Program-made: the position numbers and the translations under genes
NCBI RefSeq assembly: GCF_030445035.2
Contig: NC_080678.1
Span: forward strand, 118,425,947-118,489,946
Length of the DNA stretch: 64,000 bases
Direction of reading: 5' to 3'
DNA from: Dasypus novemcinctus
Taxonomy: Eukaryota; Chordata; Mammalia; Cingulata; Dasypodidae
Notes under the pieces: generated by a model
Databases searched by the model: none
Seen by the model: the letters and a program-made list of their open reading frames with translations, nothing else
What the model was told of the DNA's origin: nothing
In this document: in pieces, positions 37,301 to 49,300 of the stretch
Numbering within the stretch: the stretch's first letter is position 1
Layout: each line of letters opens with the position of its first letter

Positions 37301-40300
37301 CTGGAGGGGAGTACGGACTCATAGACGGGGCGGCCTCGGACAGACATGAGGCCTACAGTGAACCTAAGAGCGAAGCAGGGACTGGCCTGCACTTAAAATG
37401 AAACCACAGCTGGCTTAGCTGTACATTGAGGCTTTATATTCTTTCTTTGCCCCTTTATGTATGTTTCACAATAAAAGGTAGAAATAATAATAACCGAGAG
37501 CTATAGCTGTTCTGGGACCAAAGAACAAGGCAAAGAGTGAATCCCAACGCCCACTGCTAAGACGTGACACAGACAAAACACTACAACTTTCCAGCCTCAG
37601 TTTTCTCATTTGCAAAATGGGGCTAATGACAATCATAACGTCACTCACACTGGGGTTAGTCTGAGGCTCTCACGACTTAATACACTCACGGTGTTTACAC
37701 AGAGCGACAGCCGCGGCCGTGGAGCCACCGTCGGGCTCGTGTCCAGCACCCTCCCCGCAGGCCCGCCGCACCCCCGCGGCACTCCGTGGAAGGAGCCCAC
37801 CCTGTTCCTTGCCTTGTCACCTACATGTGCCCACCCCTGGGGGCACAGCAGGCTGGGCTACGGCTCCCACATCCCAAGGCCCCGTGGGTGGCACTAGGGA
37901 CGCACCAGAGCAAGACGCGACCGAGCACCAGCGGAACCAAAACCCAGGTGGCCCAGTCGTGGGATCAAATAACAACGGACTCCACCAACCCCTGCTGTGC
38001 GCGCCCACGAGCCCCCGCTGCGGGATGCGCCGCCCACCAGTGTGGCCGTGACACGGAGCCCAGGCGGTCCTCACCGGTCCTTCCTGCGCTCCCCGAGGGA
38101 CGCGGGGTTGACTGCGATCCTTGGCAGCGTGGAGGCCGAGGCCTGGGACTGGCTGCAAGAGGACAGGGTGTCGACGTTCAGGGGCGACCGAGGCGGCGTG
38201 CTGCACTCAGAATGCGACAGCGAACCTGCAAGAGAGCGCGGGAGCTCGTGGGCCACCATCATCTCCGGGGGCCCCGGCTGCCACGGCCAGGAGGAGGACG
38301 TGTCCCCGCCGCTGCGCGCCGCGGGGCCTGACCGCGCCGCAGGGCCTGGGTCCATCCCAAGTCGCCAAGCCCAGGGCTGACTCGGCAAACGCTGATCAAC
38401 AGAAGCAGGTGCAAGTTATCAGCTGTACCCAGACACTCAACAGTGAGGAGAAAGGGAAAGAGCAGGGCTGGCACGGAGGGGGCTGCGAGAGGCGCCTACC
38501 TCGATCAGAGCCCATGACAGACCGGGGGTATCGGGGCGTCGACGGGATTTTAATGCGTTCCGCCTTGTACTGCAAGTTACTCGAAGACCCTAGAGTTCCA
38601 AGGGGATGAAACTTTAGTCCTACGATTAAACACCAGCCCTCACCACCAATTTGGAAGACCAGAGAGATGTACAATCACAACAAAACCTCTGAGCTGAGCC
38701 TTGCCATTCACCCCCTAGAGGTCTAAACGAGAGGAGATGGAGAAAGATAGGCGCTGAGCCCCTGTCCTTGAACGAGCCACACAGCCGATGGCCACTCCAG
38801 ACGGGACCGCACAGGCAGGGACAGTGACCCAAGCCATGCAGCGGCCGCTCCGTCTTCTCTCCCCAACACCGTGAACCACCCCCTCAGGGTGTCTAGGGGG
38901 GACCTGCGAGACCCTACGTGGGGCTACGGTCCCCACAAGTGGACAGCAGTATGCCTCCCCCAGGTCGCGTGCAAGCTTGGGCGCCCAGAGCGAGGCTCCC
39001 TGGCCGCGGGATTCCTCTGGAGCTACTGCAGCAGGAAGGCAGCAGGGTCACTGAAGGAAGCGAAGAGACACAGGGAGCGGCTCTGAGCGGGGCAGGGTGG
39101 GACCGGCCCGCAAGGCGCTCAGCCCTGCGTGGAATTGAGCCCTGCGTGGAAACGAGCCGGCCTCCACGGGGGGTGGGCAGAGGCAGCGGGGAGCAGGCCA
39201 CCCAGAGGCTCTGCCCACAGGGAAGGGGGAGGTAAGCGAGGGCGGGGTCCAGGCGACAGCAGCCGGCGCGGTTACCGAGGCGGGCGCTGGAGGGCAGCGA
39301 GTTGGAGCCGTGGGAGGCCCTCATCTCAGGGTCGTCGCTGCAGACCCGGGGGCTCAGGTCCAGGCTCAGACGTCCTTGGTGCTGGACACTGGGAGAGAAC
39401 GAGAGGGGCGAGGGGGCTCAGGGAGGAAGGCCCGAGCGGGGCGCCCGGGGAAGACATGCGTGCGACGGGCGTCACCGACACCCCCTGGGCAGGCAGAGGG
39501 CGGCCCGCAGCCCTGGGACTCTGCTGCTCACGGGCAAACCGCTCCCGGGCAGAGGGCCCCTCGAGCAGCACAGAGGGCCACACAGCCGGAGCCGCCAGCC
39601 AAGTGCACTTCAGCCAGGGCTCCCGTGAAAAGGGGACTTCCGTATGGGAAAAGAGGGGCTCCCGAAGCCGACGGGCTCAGGCAGCTGGAACCACTCCTCC
39701 GAGGAGGTGGGCCAGGAGAGGCTGGCCCAGAGAGGGGGCTCTGTGCCTTGTTCAGAGGGCATGGCAGGTCACAGAAGGGGGGCTGGCCTGAGCACAACCC
39801 AGGGACGGCTCCTTCCAGCTGTGCAGAGAGGACGCCTCTTGCTTATGCCCTCCCTCCCACAGACCCCACCGGACTCGGGACAAAATCCAAACCTTTGCTT
39901 TCAGGCCCCTACGACCTGTGACCCCCTCCTGAGCCACCGTCCCGCCACACTCCAATCACTCTGCCCCCCAAGCCAGCGCACTGCCTGCTACCCTCAGCCC
40001 AGGCACCTACTTCTCTGCTCCCCCGGGGCACTCCCCAGTCTTGGGACAGCCAGCCTCCCTCCCGCCTCGCAGTCACCGCAGCAACCCCTGGTCCCCCCGC
40101 ACCAGGCGGCCCGTCCTGCCTTCGAGTCACAGTCCAGCCTGTTGCCCTGTTTTCCCACTCCAGAGCCACCACCCTGCCTGCCTCCCCACACGTGAACACA
40201 GAGCACTGCCGGGCCAGCAAGCTCGTCCTTCAGTCCCCCGCTGCATCCCCTTGAAACCAGAACAGTCTGTGGCATCTAGGAGGTGCTCAGTAAATACTTG

Positions 40301-43300
40301 TCAAATAACTAGATGAATGAGCCCAAGAATGGCCTCGACCCAGCCCCCTCCTATGCGGCCATCTCCTCCTCCACGACAGGGTCAGTGCTGGCACTTAGCG
40401 CACAAACACGCTGTGGACACAAAGCCAGACCTGTAGGGAGGTCTGAGCCTCTGTGGGGTTCAAGGGCTTTACAGACCCCGTGCTGGTGGAGGGAGGGGCC
40501 ACCTTTAAAGTGCACCTTCCAGGGGACCCCACGCTGCTCTAAGCCCCTTCCTGGCCAAACTGCCCACGAGCTCTGGGTGCCCGGCAGCCCGGGTAGGCTT
40601 GGACAGCAGGGGAGCCAGGGAGGTATGGGAGGGCTGGCATACCTGGGGTGCAAACCCTGGGGGCCCAGCTCTCTGGGGACGGGCGGGGAGCTGCAGGGGC
40701 CGAGCCTGTGGCTGCGCACGGTGTAGATGGGGTTCCTCAGGATGGAGCTCACGGCGGTGCTCGGTGTCACGCTCCGGGGGATGGTGCCTGGAAAGGGTCT
40801 GGGTGAGAACCACTGCCCCAGAGCCCCCCGTCGGCCCCGCGCCCAGCCCCTGGCCCTGAGCACCACCCAGAAGCTGCAGAGTAATTTGGGGAAAGGACTC
40901 ACAAGTCCAAAAGGGCGCCAGCTGCCAATCCGCTACCCAGCAAAGAGCTACCTGCCTTTCTCCACCGGTAAAACGGACAAACCCACTTTAATGCTTCCAC
41001 TTCCCGGCTCACACGGGGGATAAAGTGCTTTGAGAAATGACTGTCAGCGATGCCAGACAAAACATCACAGGCAGGGACCACCTCCAGTTCTTCAGGCTGT
41101 AAGCCAACGCCCCCCACCCTCCCAAGTCTGGGCAGACCCATGCGACCACACGGACCTCTGCCCCCACCCGCCTCATCAACTCACCCACAGACGCCCTGCT
41201 GGGGTAGAGCAGGGGGTTGCCGTGCCGACCGGAATGGCCTGGAGAGTAAGGGGACCACTCCGGGAGCTCCGGGGAGAGGTCACCACCTGCCGGGACACAC
41301 TTCTGATCCTGAGGAAACAAAGGCAAGAGGCGACTGCTGGAAGCAGGCAGCGACGTGGGCGCGCCTGAAAGCTGACGTCTGCCCGGGAGCTCCTCCCGAC
41401 ACCAAGGCGCTGCTCGTTCACGTTGTGCAGACATTAACGGAAAGGCAAGAGCTTCCCTTAAAACCAATTCGGAAGAAAAGCAGAGACAGAATCCCTGTTC
41501 TTTCAAATAAAGAGGGCTTATGTGTAGAAATGGTGAGAACACGGGTGCTTCCAACACACAGTCACAGCCCGGCTTGCACCGTGTCGTGCTTCCTGTCCGC
41601 CAGGAGCGGCACAGCTTCCCTGAATGCTGCCCGCCACCTGTGGCATTCTCTTCCTTCTGGAAACGACTACAGCACACACCAAAACAACCACACTATCCCG
41701 GGCTGGCTGACCAGGTACGCCAGCCTGTCTCCCTAAACCTTTCAAGGCAAGTCTGCGCCACCGTGTTTTCTCACAGATGTTCAAAAGCTATTTGAATAAG
41801 CAAATCAAATGCTACTCCTAAGAAAGGGCTCCTCTTTTAGCTCCGCATTCCCACCTCCCATTGGGGCTGCTTCCCCCGCCACCTCCTCCACCCCTTTCCC
41901 TCCCCTCGGGCGAAGGAGCCAGGGCTAAGCAAGCTTGGGGACCTGGTGCAGGACGCCTTGGTGTGGCTCTCGACTGCTATGACCCCCCATTCCCACCAGG
42001 CCCCACTCCCAGGCAGAGCTCTACCTCCAGGAACGGAGCGGGAATGACCACTGGGGCGAGTTTGGGCCGAAAACTGGGAGCAGACTTGGGTCTGCGGCGC
42101 TTCTGGCCCAGCTCGTCAGCCTTCTGGGAGGTGAGGTCCTCGTCACAGGACTTCTTGGCCGGCAGGTAGGAGGAGTCCCCGTCACCTTCAGGGTAGTAGC
42201 TGGAGGCGATGCGGACCTTCGCCTTACGAGGGGGCGAAGTGCACGTGGGCTCCCCGGGGTCCGCGCCAGGGGGCAGGGCTGCCGGGGGGCTGGTGGATGG
42301 GGAGCTGCCCACCAGAGTGGCCTCTGACTCGGAGCTGGTCTCCAGTCTGTGCTGAAACTTCATGGAGTCGCTCCTCCTGGGAGGTTTTGGGGGTGTCAGG
42401 GGCCCCACTCTCTTGGAGGCCTGGGGAGAGTGAGCAGGGACGGGGAGAAGGTAGTCTATCTTGGGGGGTGTCTGGGGGCGTTTGAACGTGTTCGGGTCAA
42501 AGATGGACTTTCTTTGCTTTGGCTTCTTGTACACAGAGAGCTTCTCCGGCTCCACCACGGAGCTGAGCACGGCCTTGGGCCACGTCCCGCCACTGTTGGA
42601 GCTCTCAGTCTCTGCCTTATCCAGGGGGGCCTCGGACACCCCGCAAGGGCCCGCCTCTGTCTCAAAGGGCAGCAGGGGCCGCCGGCTGCACACATCCACC
42701 AGCCCATAGCCGCGCTCCCCGGAGAGGTCCGAGCGGAAGGAACTGGGGCTACGCTCCGCGGCGCCTGGGCAGGCCTGCGGGGAGCCCGGGAAGGGCCCCC
42801 CAGGGAACGGCTTGTGCAGGAAGGAGCTGCTGCCCCCAGGGGGGCCTGGCTCCTTCCTGTCCTCCAGCCTGTCCACGGAGAAGATGTCTGTCTGCGTGGA
42901 GTTGTTGTGCTGCATCAAGTTCCGTTTATTGTAAGCCTGGACCTCGGGGCCCTGCGCTCGGAAACTCAACATCTTATCCGAGTCCTTGATATTTTCAAAG
43001 ATGTTCTGGCCACTCCATGAGGAGCTCTGAGGGAACACCTAAAGCAGAGGAGCGAGAGCGAGGGAGATGAGACTGCAGGACCTGAAATGGGCCACCCAAA
43101 GACCGAGAGGGGCTGATGCACACACCTGCATACACACTCACACACCCCCGTCTCTCTGGCAGGTGCGCCTTGCACCTGCAGTTCTCAGTCCTGGCCCCTT
43201 GGAACTCACATTAGCCACATGGTTCCTTTGAATCTGAGCACTTTCTGAATTTACCTGTACAACATCCTGCACATTTTTTTAAAAATTATTAAACATAAAA

Positions 43301-46300
43301 GCAAAATTACAGTGTTAAAAATACACAGCTCTTATCGAAACGGACAAGTAATTTTGTTCTATTATAAATTTTGCCAACTATGTAGAAAAATTAATAGGAA
43401 AGTACAATGAGCACCCATAAACCTACCATCTGGATTCAACATTTTACCAAGCTGTTTCTTCCTGTCTGAAAGGAAGTTGCAGATATGCCATTTTACTCCA
43501 AACAACTTCAGCACATACCTCTCAAAATAAGGCTATTCCCTTACACAAGAAAATAATTCACTATTATCATCTGAATAACTAGATATTATTATATGATAAC
43601 ATCATATTAGATGGTATTCAAATATACCCTACTGCCCCCAAAATATACTTTTGTATATAAATATACAGTTATAGCTGCTTTTTGTTTTAAGCCAGGATCC
43701 CGTCAGGGCTCACGCACGCCCTACATGTTGTGAAACAAGCTTCCGGCAATGCTGAGAAGTAGAGCTGGGGTCCGCAGAGCTGAGGCTTTGTCTGTGTCCC
43801 AGACAATGAGAGCAGAGCCAGGCACAGGGAGGGAGCCTCACCTTTAGGAGAGAGAGGGTCAAGGAGTCCTGGCAGCTCCGCAGCAGAGATTCACATTCGT
43901 TCAGAGACTTGTTGTCCAGTGCAATGCCATTGATCTAGGACCAAACAGAGAGCCCGTCAAGCCCACCTGCAGGGCGGCCCTGGGCAGACCCCAAGCAGGG
44001 GCATGGCCCAGCTGCCATCCTAGGGGAGCAGGCCTGGTTCTGTAAGGCCACACCTTCTGGAGTGGGCAGATGAGAGAAAGCCGCTCAGTGGTAAGGCACA
44101 AGGAGCCAGGCACAAGGAGCCAGGCAAAGGCTTCTGAGGCCAGTGAAACACACACCCTTAAAGCCACTCCAGCGGAAAGCGCCTGTCCGTCTGGGGCCAG
44201 AGCCCCAAAGATCTTAGGGGGTCATTTCTGTCCCGCCACTTCCTGCTGCGTGATGCTGGACGCAGCTCAGAGCTTCCAAGCCCCATTCCTTCATATTAAA
44301 AAATGGAAAATAAACTCGAAGCCCTCCCAGAGGCAGTGAGGAGACTGGAAACACGGTTGCAAAAGACTTTGTAAACAGAAAGGAGCCACGTGAAATGAAG
44401 GCTCATCTCTCAACCCTTGTCCCTGAATCTCTGCCAACAGCCCTCCAGGCATGTCCAGACCTATTTTTTTTTTGTTTTTTTTTTTGAGGTCCTGGAGCTG
44501 GGGATTGAACTCAGGACCTCAGGTGTGGGAAGCCGGTGCCCAACCACCGAACCAGACTGGTTCTCCTGAGTGCTTTGTTTGTTATTTTGCCCAGGGACCA
44601 AGCCCGGGACCTCCCTGGGCTTGTAGGAGAAGCAGGTGCGCAACTGCTTGAGCCACATCTGCTCCCCCGATCTTTTTAAAAGGGCATGTAAAATGTGTGA
44701 ATGGTTAAACAAACCGTGGTACTTTCATGCCATCAATTAACACTCGGCAATAAAAAGGAACAAACAGCCGATACACAGAGTACCCTGGATGGCTCTCAAA
44801 GGCATGAGGCTGAGTGGAAGGAGCCAATCTCAGAAGGTCACATACTGCAGTTCAACTGTATAACATTTTCAAAATGGCAAAATCACAGAGCTGGAAAACA
44901 GATGAGTGGTTGCCAGGTTTAGGAATGGTGGGAGGGGAGGGCTGGCTGTTACTACAAAGGGTCAACTCGAGGGCGAGCTTTGTGCAGATGGAACAGTTGT
45001 GTGTCTTGACTACACTCGTGGTTCCATGCAACCACACGTGCTGGAACGGCACAGAACCACACATACACATCGTACAGCTGTCCACTCCCTGGTCGAGATG
45101 TTCTAGTTGTGTAAGATGTAGCCCTGGAGGGAGAATGGGTAAAGGGTACAGGGGAGCTCTCTAGGTTCTCTTTGCAATTTCCTGTGACTCTATAATTATT
45201 TCAAAATCAAGTTAAAAAAAAAAAAGTATATGCAGGGTGATTATCAAAGTGGAGGATTAATTGGTTATTGCTCTCCTTGTAACTTTTCCACGACTTAACA
45301 TTTTTCACAATGGCCGTTTTAATATGCTTTTAAACCCCAGCTCAAAAGAAAATCTGAGAAAAACTGGCAAAGATGTGAAGCAGGGAGCTCTCTCATATAC
45401 TGCAGGTGGGAATGAAAAGGCCAGGAGTGGGAAAATCCTATCAACTGCTAAATGCACAGGGCTCCTGGCCGAGCAGTAACACCAGGAATTTACCCCATCG
45501 TACACTTTCCAGGACAGCCTGGAGCCCTCTCCAGCAGTACTTGTAAAGACAAAGATGTCTTCAAAGGAATGCAGAGTGCTGCAGGCACTATAGAAAACAG
45601 TAAAGAAATTCCTCAAAGAGTTAAACAATGAATTACCATGACTCTACAACTGCACTCCTAGGTATACACCTAAAAGACCTGACAACAGGGACACAAACAG
45701 ATACTTAGACACATGTTCACAGCAGCATTACTCACACTGTTAGCCAAAAGTAGAAGCAACGCAAGTATCCATCAGCAGAGCAATGGGTAAACAAATGTGG
45801 TCTAGACATACAATGGAATATCCTTCAGCCATAAGAAGGAATGAAGTTCTGACTCATGCTACAACATGGGTGAACCTTGAAGACATCATGTTGAGTGAAA
45901 TAAGCCAGACACAAAAGGACAGATATTGCAGGATTCCTCTTATATGAAATATCTAGAATAAGCAAATTCCGATGAACAGAAAGTAGATTACAGGTCACCA
46001 GGGCTGGGGAGTTGTCTCAAGCGGGCACAGAGTTTCTGTTTGGGGTGAGGGGGGAAAAGTCTTGGTAGTGATGGTGGTGATGGCAGCACAACATTGTGAG
46101 TATGATTAATGCCACTGACATGTACTTAAAAATATTAAAATGGGAAATCTTATATATGTTACCAATGTATATATTTAATTTTTAGGGAAAAAAATGTCCT
46201 AATGACCATCAGGAAGGGACTGGTTCCACAGCTCGTGCTGCTGCCGTCAAGGAACAGCATGAAGTTAGCAAAACGGGGAGGCAGACCGGGACATGCAAGT

Positions 46301-49300
46301 GTGCAAGGACCTCCAAGCCACGCCGCTAGAAACTAAAAGCAAGGCTGACACCTGAGCATGCTCTGATCCCATCTGGATGAAAAGGCAGAGTAGGAAATAC
46401 CCATGTTTTAAATATTTCTGCAAGAAAACTCAACTGTTAACAGTGGCTGCCGTGGGAGGGAGGTTGGTAGATGCAGAGTCTGGAACTGGAGGAAGAGCTA
46501 CTTTCACTGCCAGCACTACGACTGGAATTTTGTGGGTATACCATGAAAAAGTTTAAGAGATTTTCAAGTTCAGAAAGTGAGTTTAAAATATTAAATGTGC
46601 ATGCCCTATGACTCAGCAACCTCCCAGCACTTCCTAGAGTAGAGTCACCAGAGAGAGACTCGTGTACCCAAGGCAGCTATGCACACAGGTGACGGTCAGT
46701 GCAGAACTGTGCGCAATTCCAAAACTGGAAACGATGCCTATGTCACTGGCAGGGGAGGGGGCTTTACATTACACATAATCCAACAGAACATCACTGAGGG
46801 GATAGAAATGAGGCTCGATATGGAAAGACAGCCACAATGTAGAGGGCAAATCGTAGAGTAACACAGTATGAGCTCACGTACTAAGAAAGAAACACACACC
46901 CACCAGAGCCCTGTACGTGCACACGTGGGTTTGTATGAGCACTTAGGGTCTGGGGGCACACCCAGCAAGTGGGGGCAGAGATTAGCTCTGGGAGCAGGAC
47001 TGAAGGAAGGAGCCGGACCACTTTTCACTGTATGCATGTATCTATCACTTGAAGATTTTACAGCAAGTCTTACTTTGACAATAAAAAAATGAAACAAATA
47101 AAGGATATAATGTTTAGTATGAAAGATCCAAAAAGTTACACACCAATGACATCAACTTGTGAAAAAGAAGTTCTCCTAAATGTACATTCATGCATAGAAT
47201 ACAGGCTGCAGGGAAATTCATAAAAATGTTAAGGAAGCTTTTCTACAGGTGGTAGCTATACAAATGACTTTTATTTCCTCCATTTTCTGTATTTCTTAAG
47301 TTTCTAAAATAAATAGAAACACATCATCAAGACATCAGGATCAAAAATCTTTTTTTTTAGAGGTACTGGGGATTGAACCTGGGACCATGGCAAGCAGGAG
47401 CTCAAACCACTGAGCTATACCCGCTCCCCCTAAAATTATTTTTAAATGTTCACACGGAGCAATGCCCAAGAACATTTCTTTCTCAAACCTTCCAACTGTA
47501 ATTCAACTGTCTGTCTGCAGCAGGTCATACTGGCCCTAACCTTGTCCCAGCAAGACTTACCGCCACAATCCTGTCTCCCACTGCAAGAGACCCTTCCTTG
47601 GCAGCGGGGCTCCCGGGTACCACGGCGGCAGCGTACACTCCATTCTCCAGGCTGACGCCGCTGTCTGCAAGCACAAGGCAGACCATGGTCACCACCTGGC
47701 CCGGCCGGTCACGGTCCTGCCTCATCTTTGCTAACCAGACATCAAAAAGGGGGGTGCTGGCCGACTGCACCCTGCCCGAGCCGGCACCCTGCCCAGGCCA
47801 GGCCCCGGACGCAATGCACATCTGGTGAACTGAATCAAGCATGCAAAGGGAGACCAGCAAGACCAGACGGGGAAGGTGCGTGGGCAGCGCTGGAACGACA
47901 TCCACGCCTTGCCCCTGCAAGGAGACCCATCGCCTGCCTGGAAGGAGGCGGCGCCCTGCCCCCTCTGCCGGCCCCTCTACCTTTGTGTCCACTTAGGTTG
48001 ATGTGCAGCGGCGTGACCACCTTCCCACCCAGGGACTTGCGCCGCCGCACGACCATGTTGATGGCCCCCCCTCCGTTGAGGAGCGCCTTGACCGCCTGCT
48101 TCTTGTCCTTGTTGATGAGATCCACATCGTTAATTCGCAGCAGCCAGTCGTTGACCCTGCGGAGGGGCAAAGTCAGGTCAGCACCCTTGCCCACGCTGGA
48201 CCAGCCGTGCCTGTTTGGAAAGCGGGGACCCCGTGTACGTCCAGAAAGATTTCCTCTTCCCGGCACGTAATGGTTAAACTATTAGGTTGGTGCAAAAGTA
48301 ATTGCAATTTTGCATTGCTGAAATTTGCCATTTGATATTGGAATACATTCTTAAGTAACTGTGGTTATGTTATACATCATTTTAATGTGCATTTCTAGTT
48401 TTATGGTTTTTTGCTAATGACATTACTTGCTGTTTATTTTGTATTTATTTTGGACTATGGAAATGATGTTAGAAAAAAAACAAATTCGAGTGATTTTCTT
48501 ATTTGAGTTCAAAATGGGTTGTAAGGCAGCAAAGACAACTCACAACACAAACACCACACTTGGCCCAGCAACTGCTAACGAACATACAGTGCAGTGTTGG
48601 TTCAAGAAGTTTTGCAAAGGAGATGAGAACCTTGAAGATGAGGAGCGTAGTGGCTGGCCACCGAAGTTGACAACAACCATTTGAAGGCAATCGTCAAAGC
48701 TGATCCTCTTCCAACTATAAGAGAAGTTGCCGAAGAACTCAACGTTGACCGTTCTATAGTTGTTCAGCATTTGAAGCAAATTGGAAAGGTGAAAAAGCTT
48801 GATAAGTGGTACCTCAAGAGCTAACCGAAATTCAAAAAAATCGTCAAAGTGTCATCTTCTCCTTTTCTACGCAACAATAAGGAAACATTTCTCGACGGGA
48901 TTGTGATGTGCGATGAAACGTGGATTATATATGACAACCGGGAATGACCAGCTCAGTGGTTGGACCAAGAAGCTCCAAAGCACTTCCCAAAGCCTAATTT
49001 GCACCACAAAAGGTCATGGTCACTGTTGGTTGGTCTGCTGCCGGTCTATCAACCACAGCTTTCTGAATCCCAGCGAAACCATAACATCTGAGAAGTATGC
49101 TCAGCAAATCGATGAGATGCACTAAGACTGCAATGCCTGCAGCCAGCACTGGTCAACAGAAAGGGCCCAAGTCTTCTCCTTGGCAATACCCAACCACACG
49201 TCGCACAACCAATGCTTCAAAAGGGAAAGAACTGGGCTACTAAGTTTTGCCTCGTCCGCCATATTCATCTGACTCTCACCAACTGACCACCACTTCTTGA

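Larger units (their letters stand above)
34928..38074. other. DLG5 intron before PDZ3
   Basis: 3.1 kb, mostly unique. Holds a SINE (36535-36605), a MIR trace (37575-37690) and A/T-rich sequence at 36060-36480. No exon recognised. Confidence 0.45.

Noticed and set aside
41977..42024. Open extension of the large DLG5 exon past its donor
   Set aside because: The frame stays open into the intron, but the GTAGAG donor at 42024 joins in phase to the next exon (DQKCVPAG), which is also the conserved order in DLG5.
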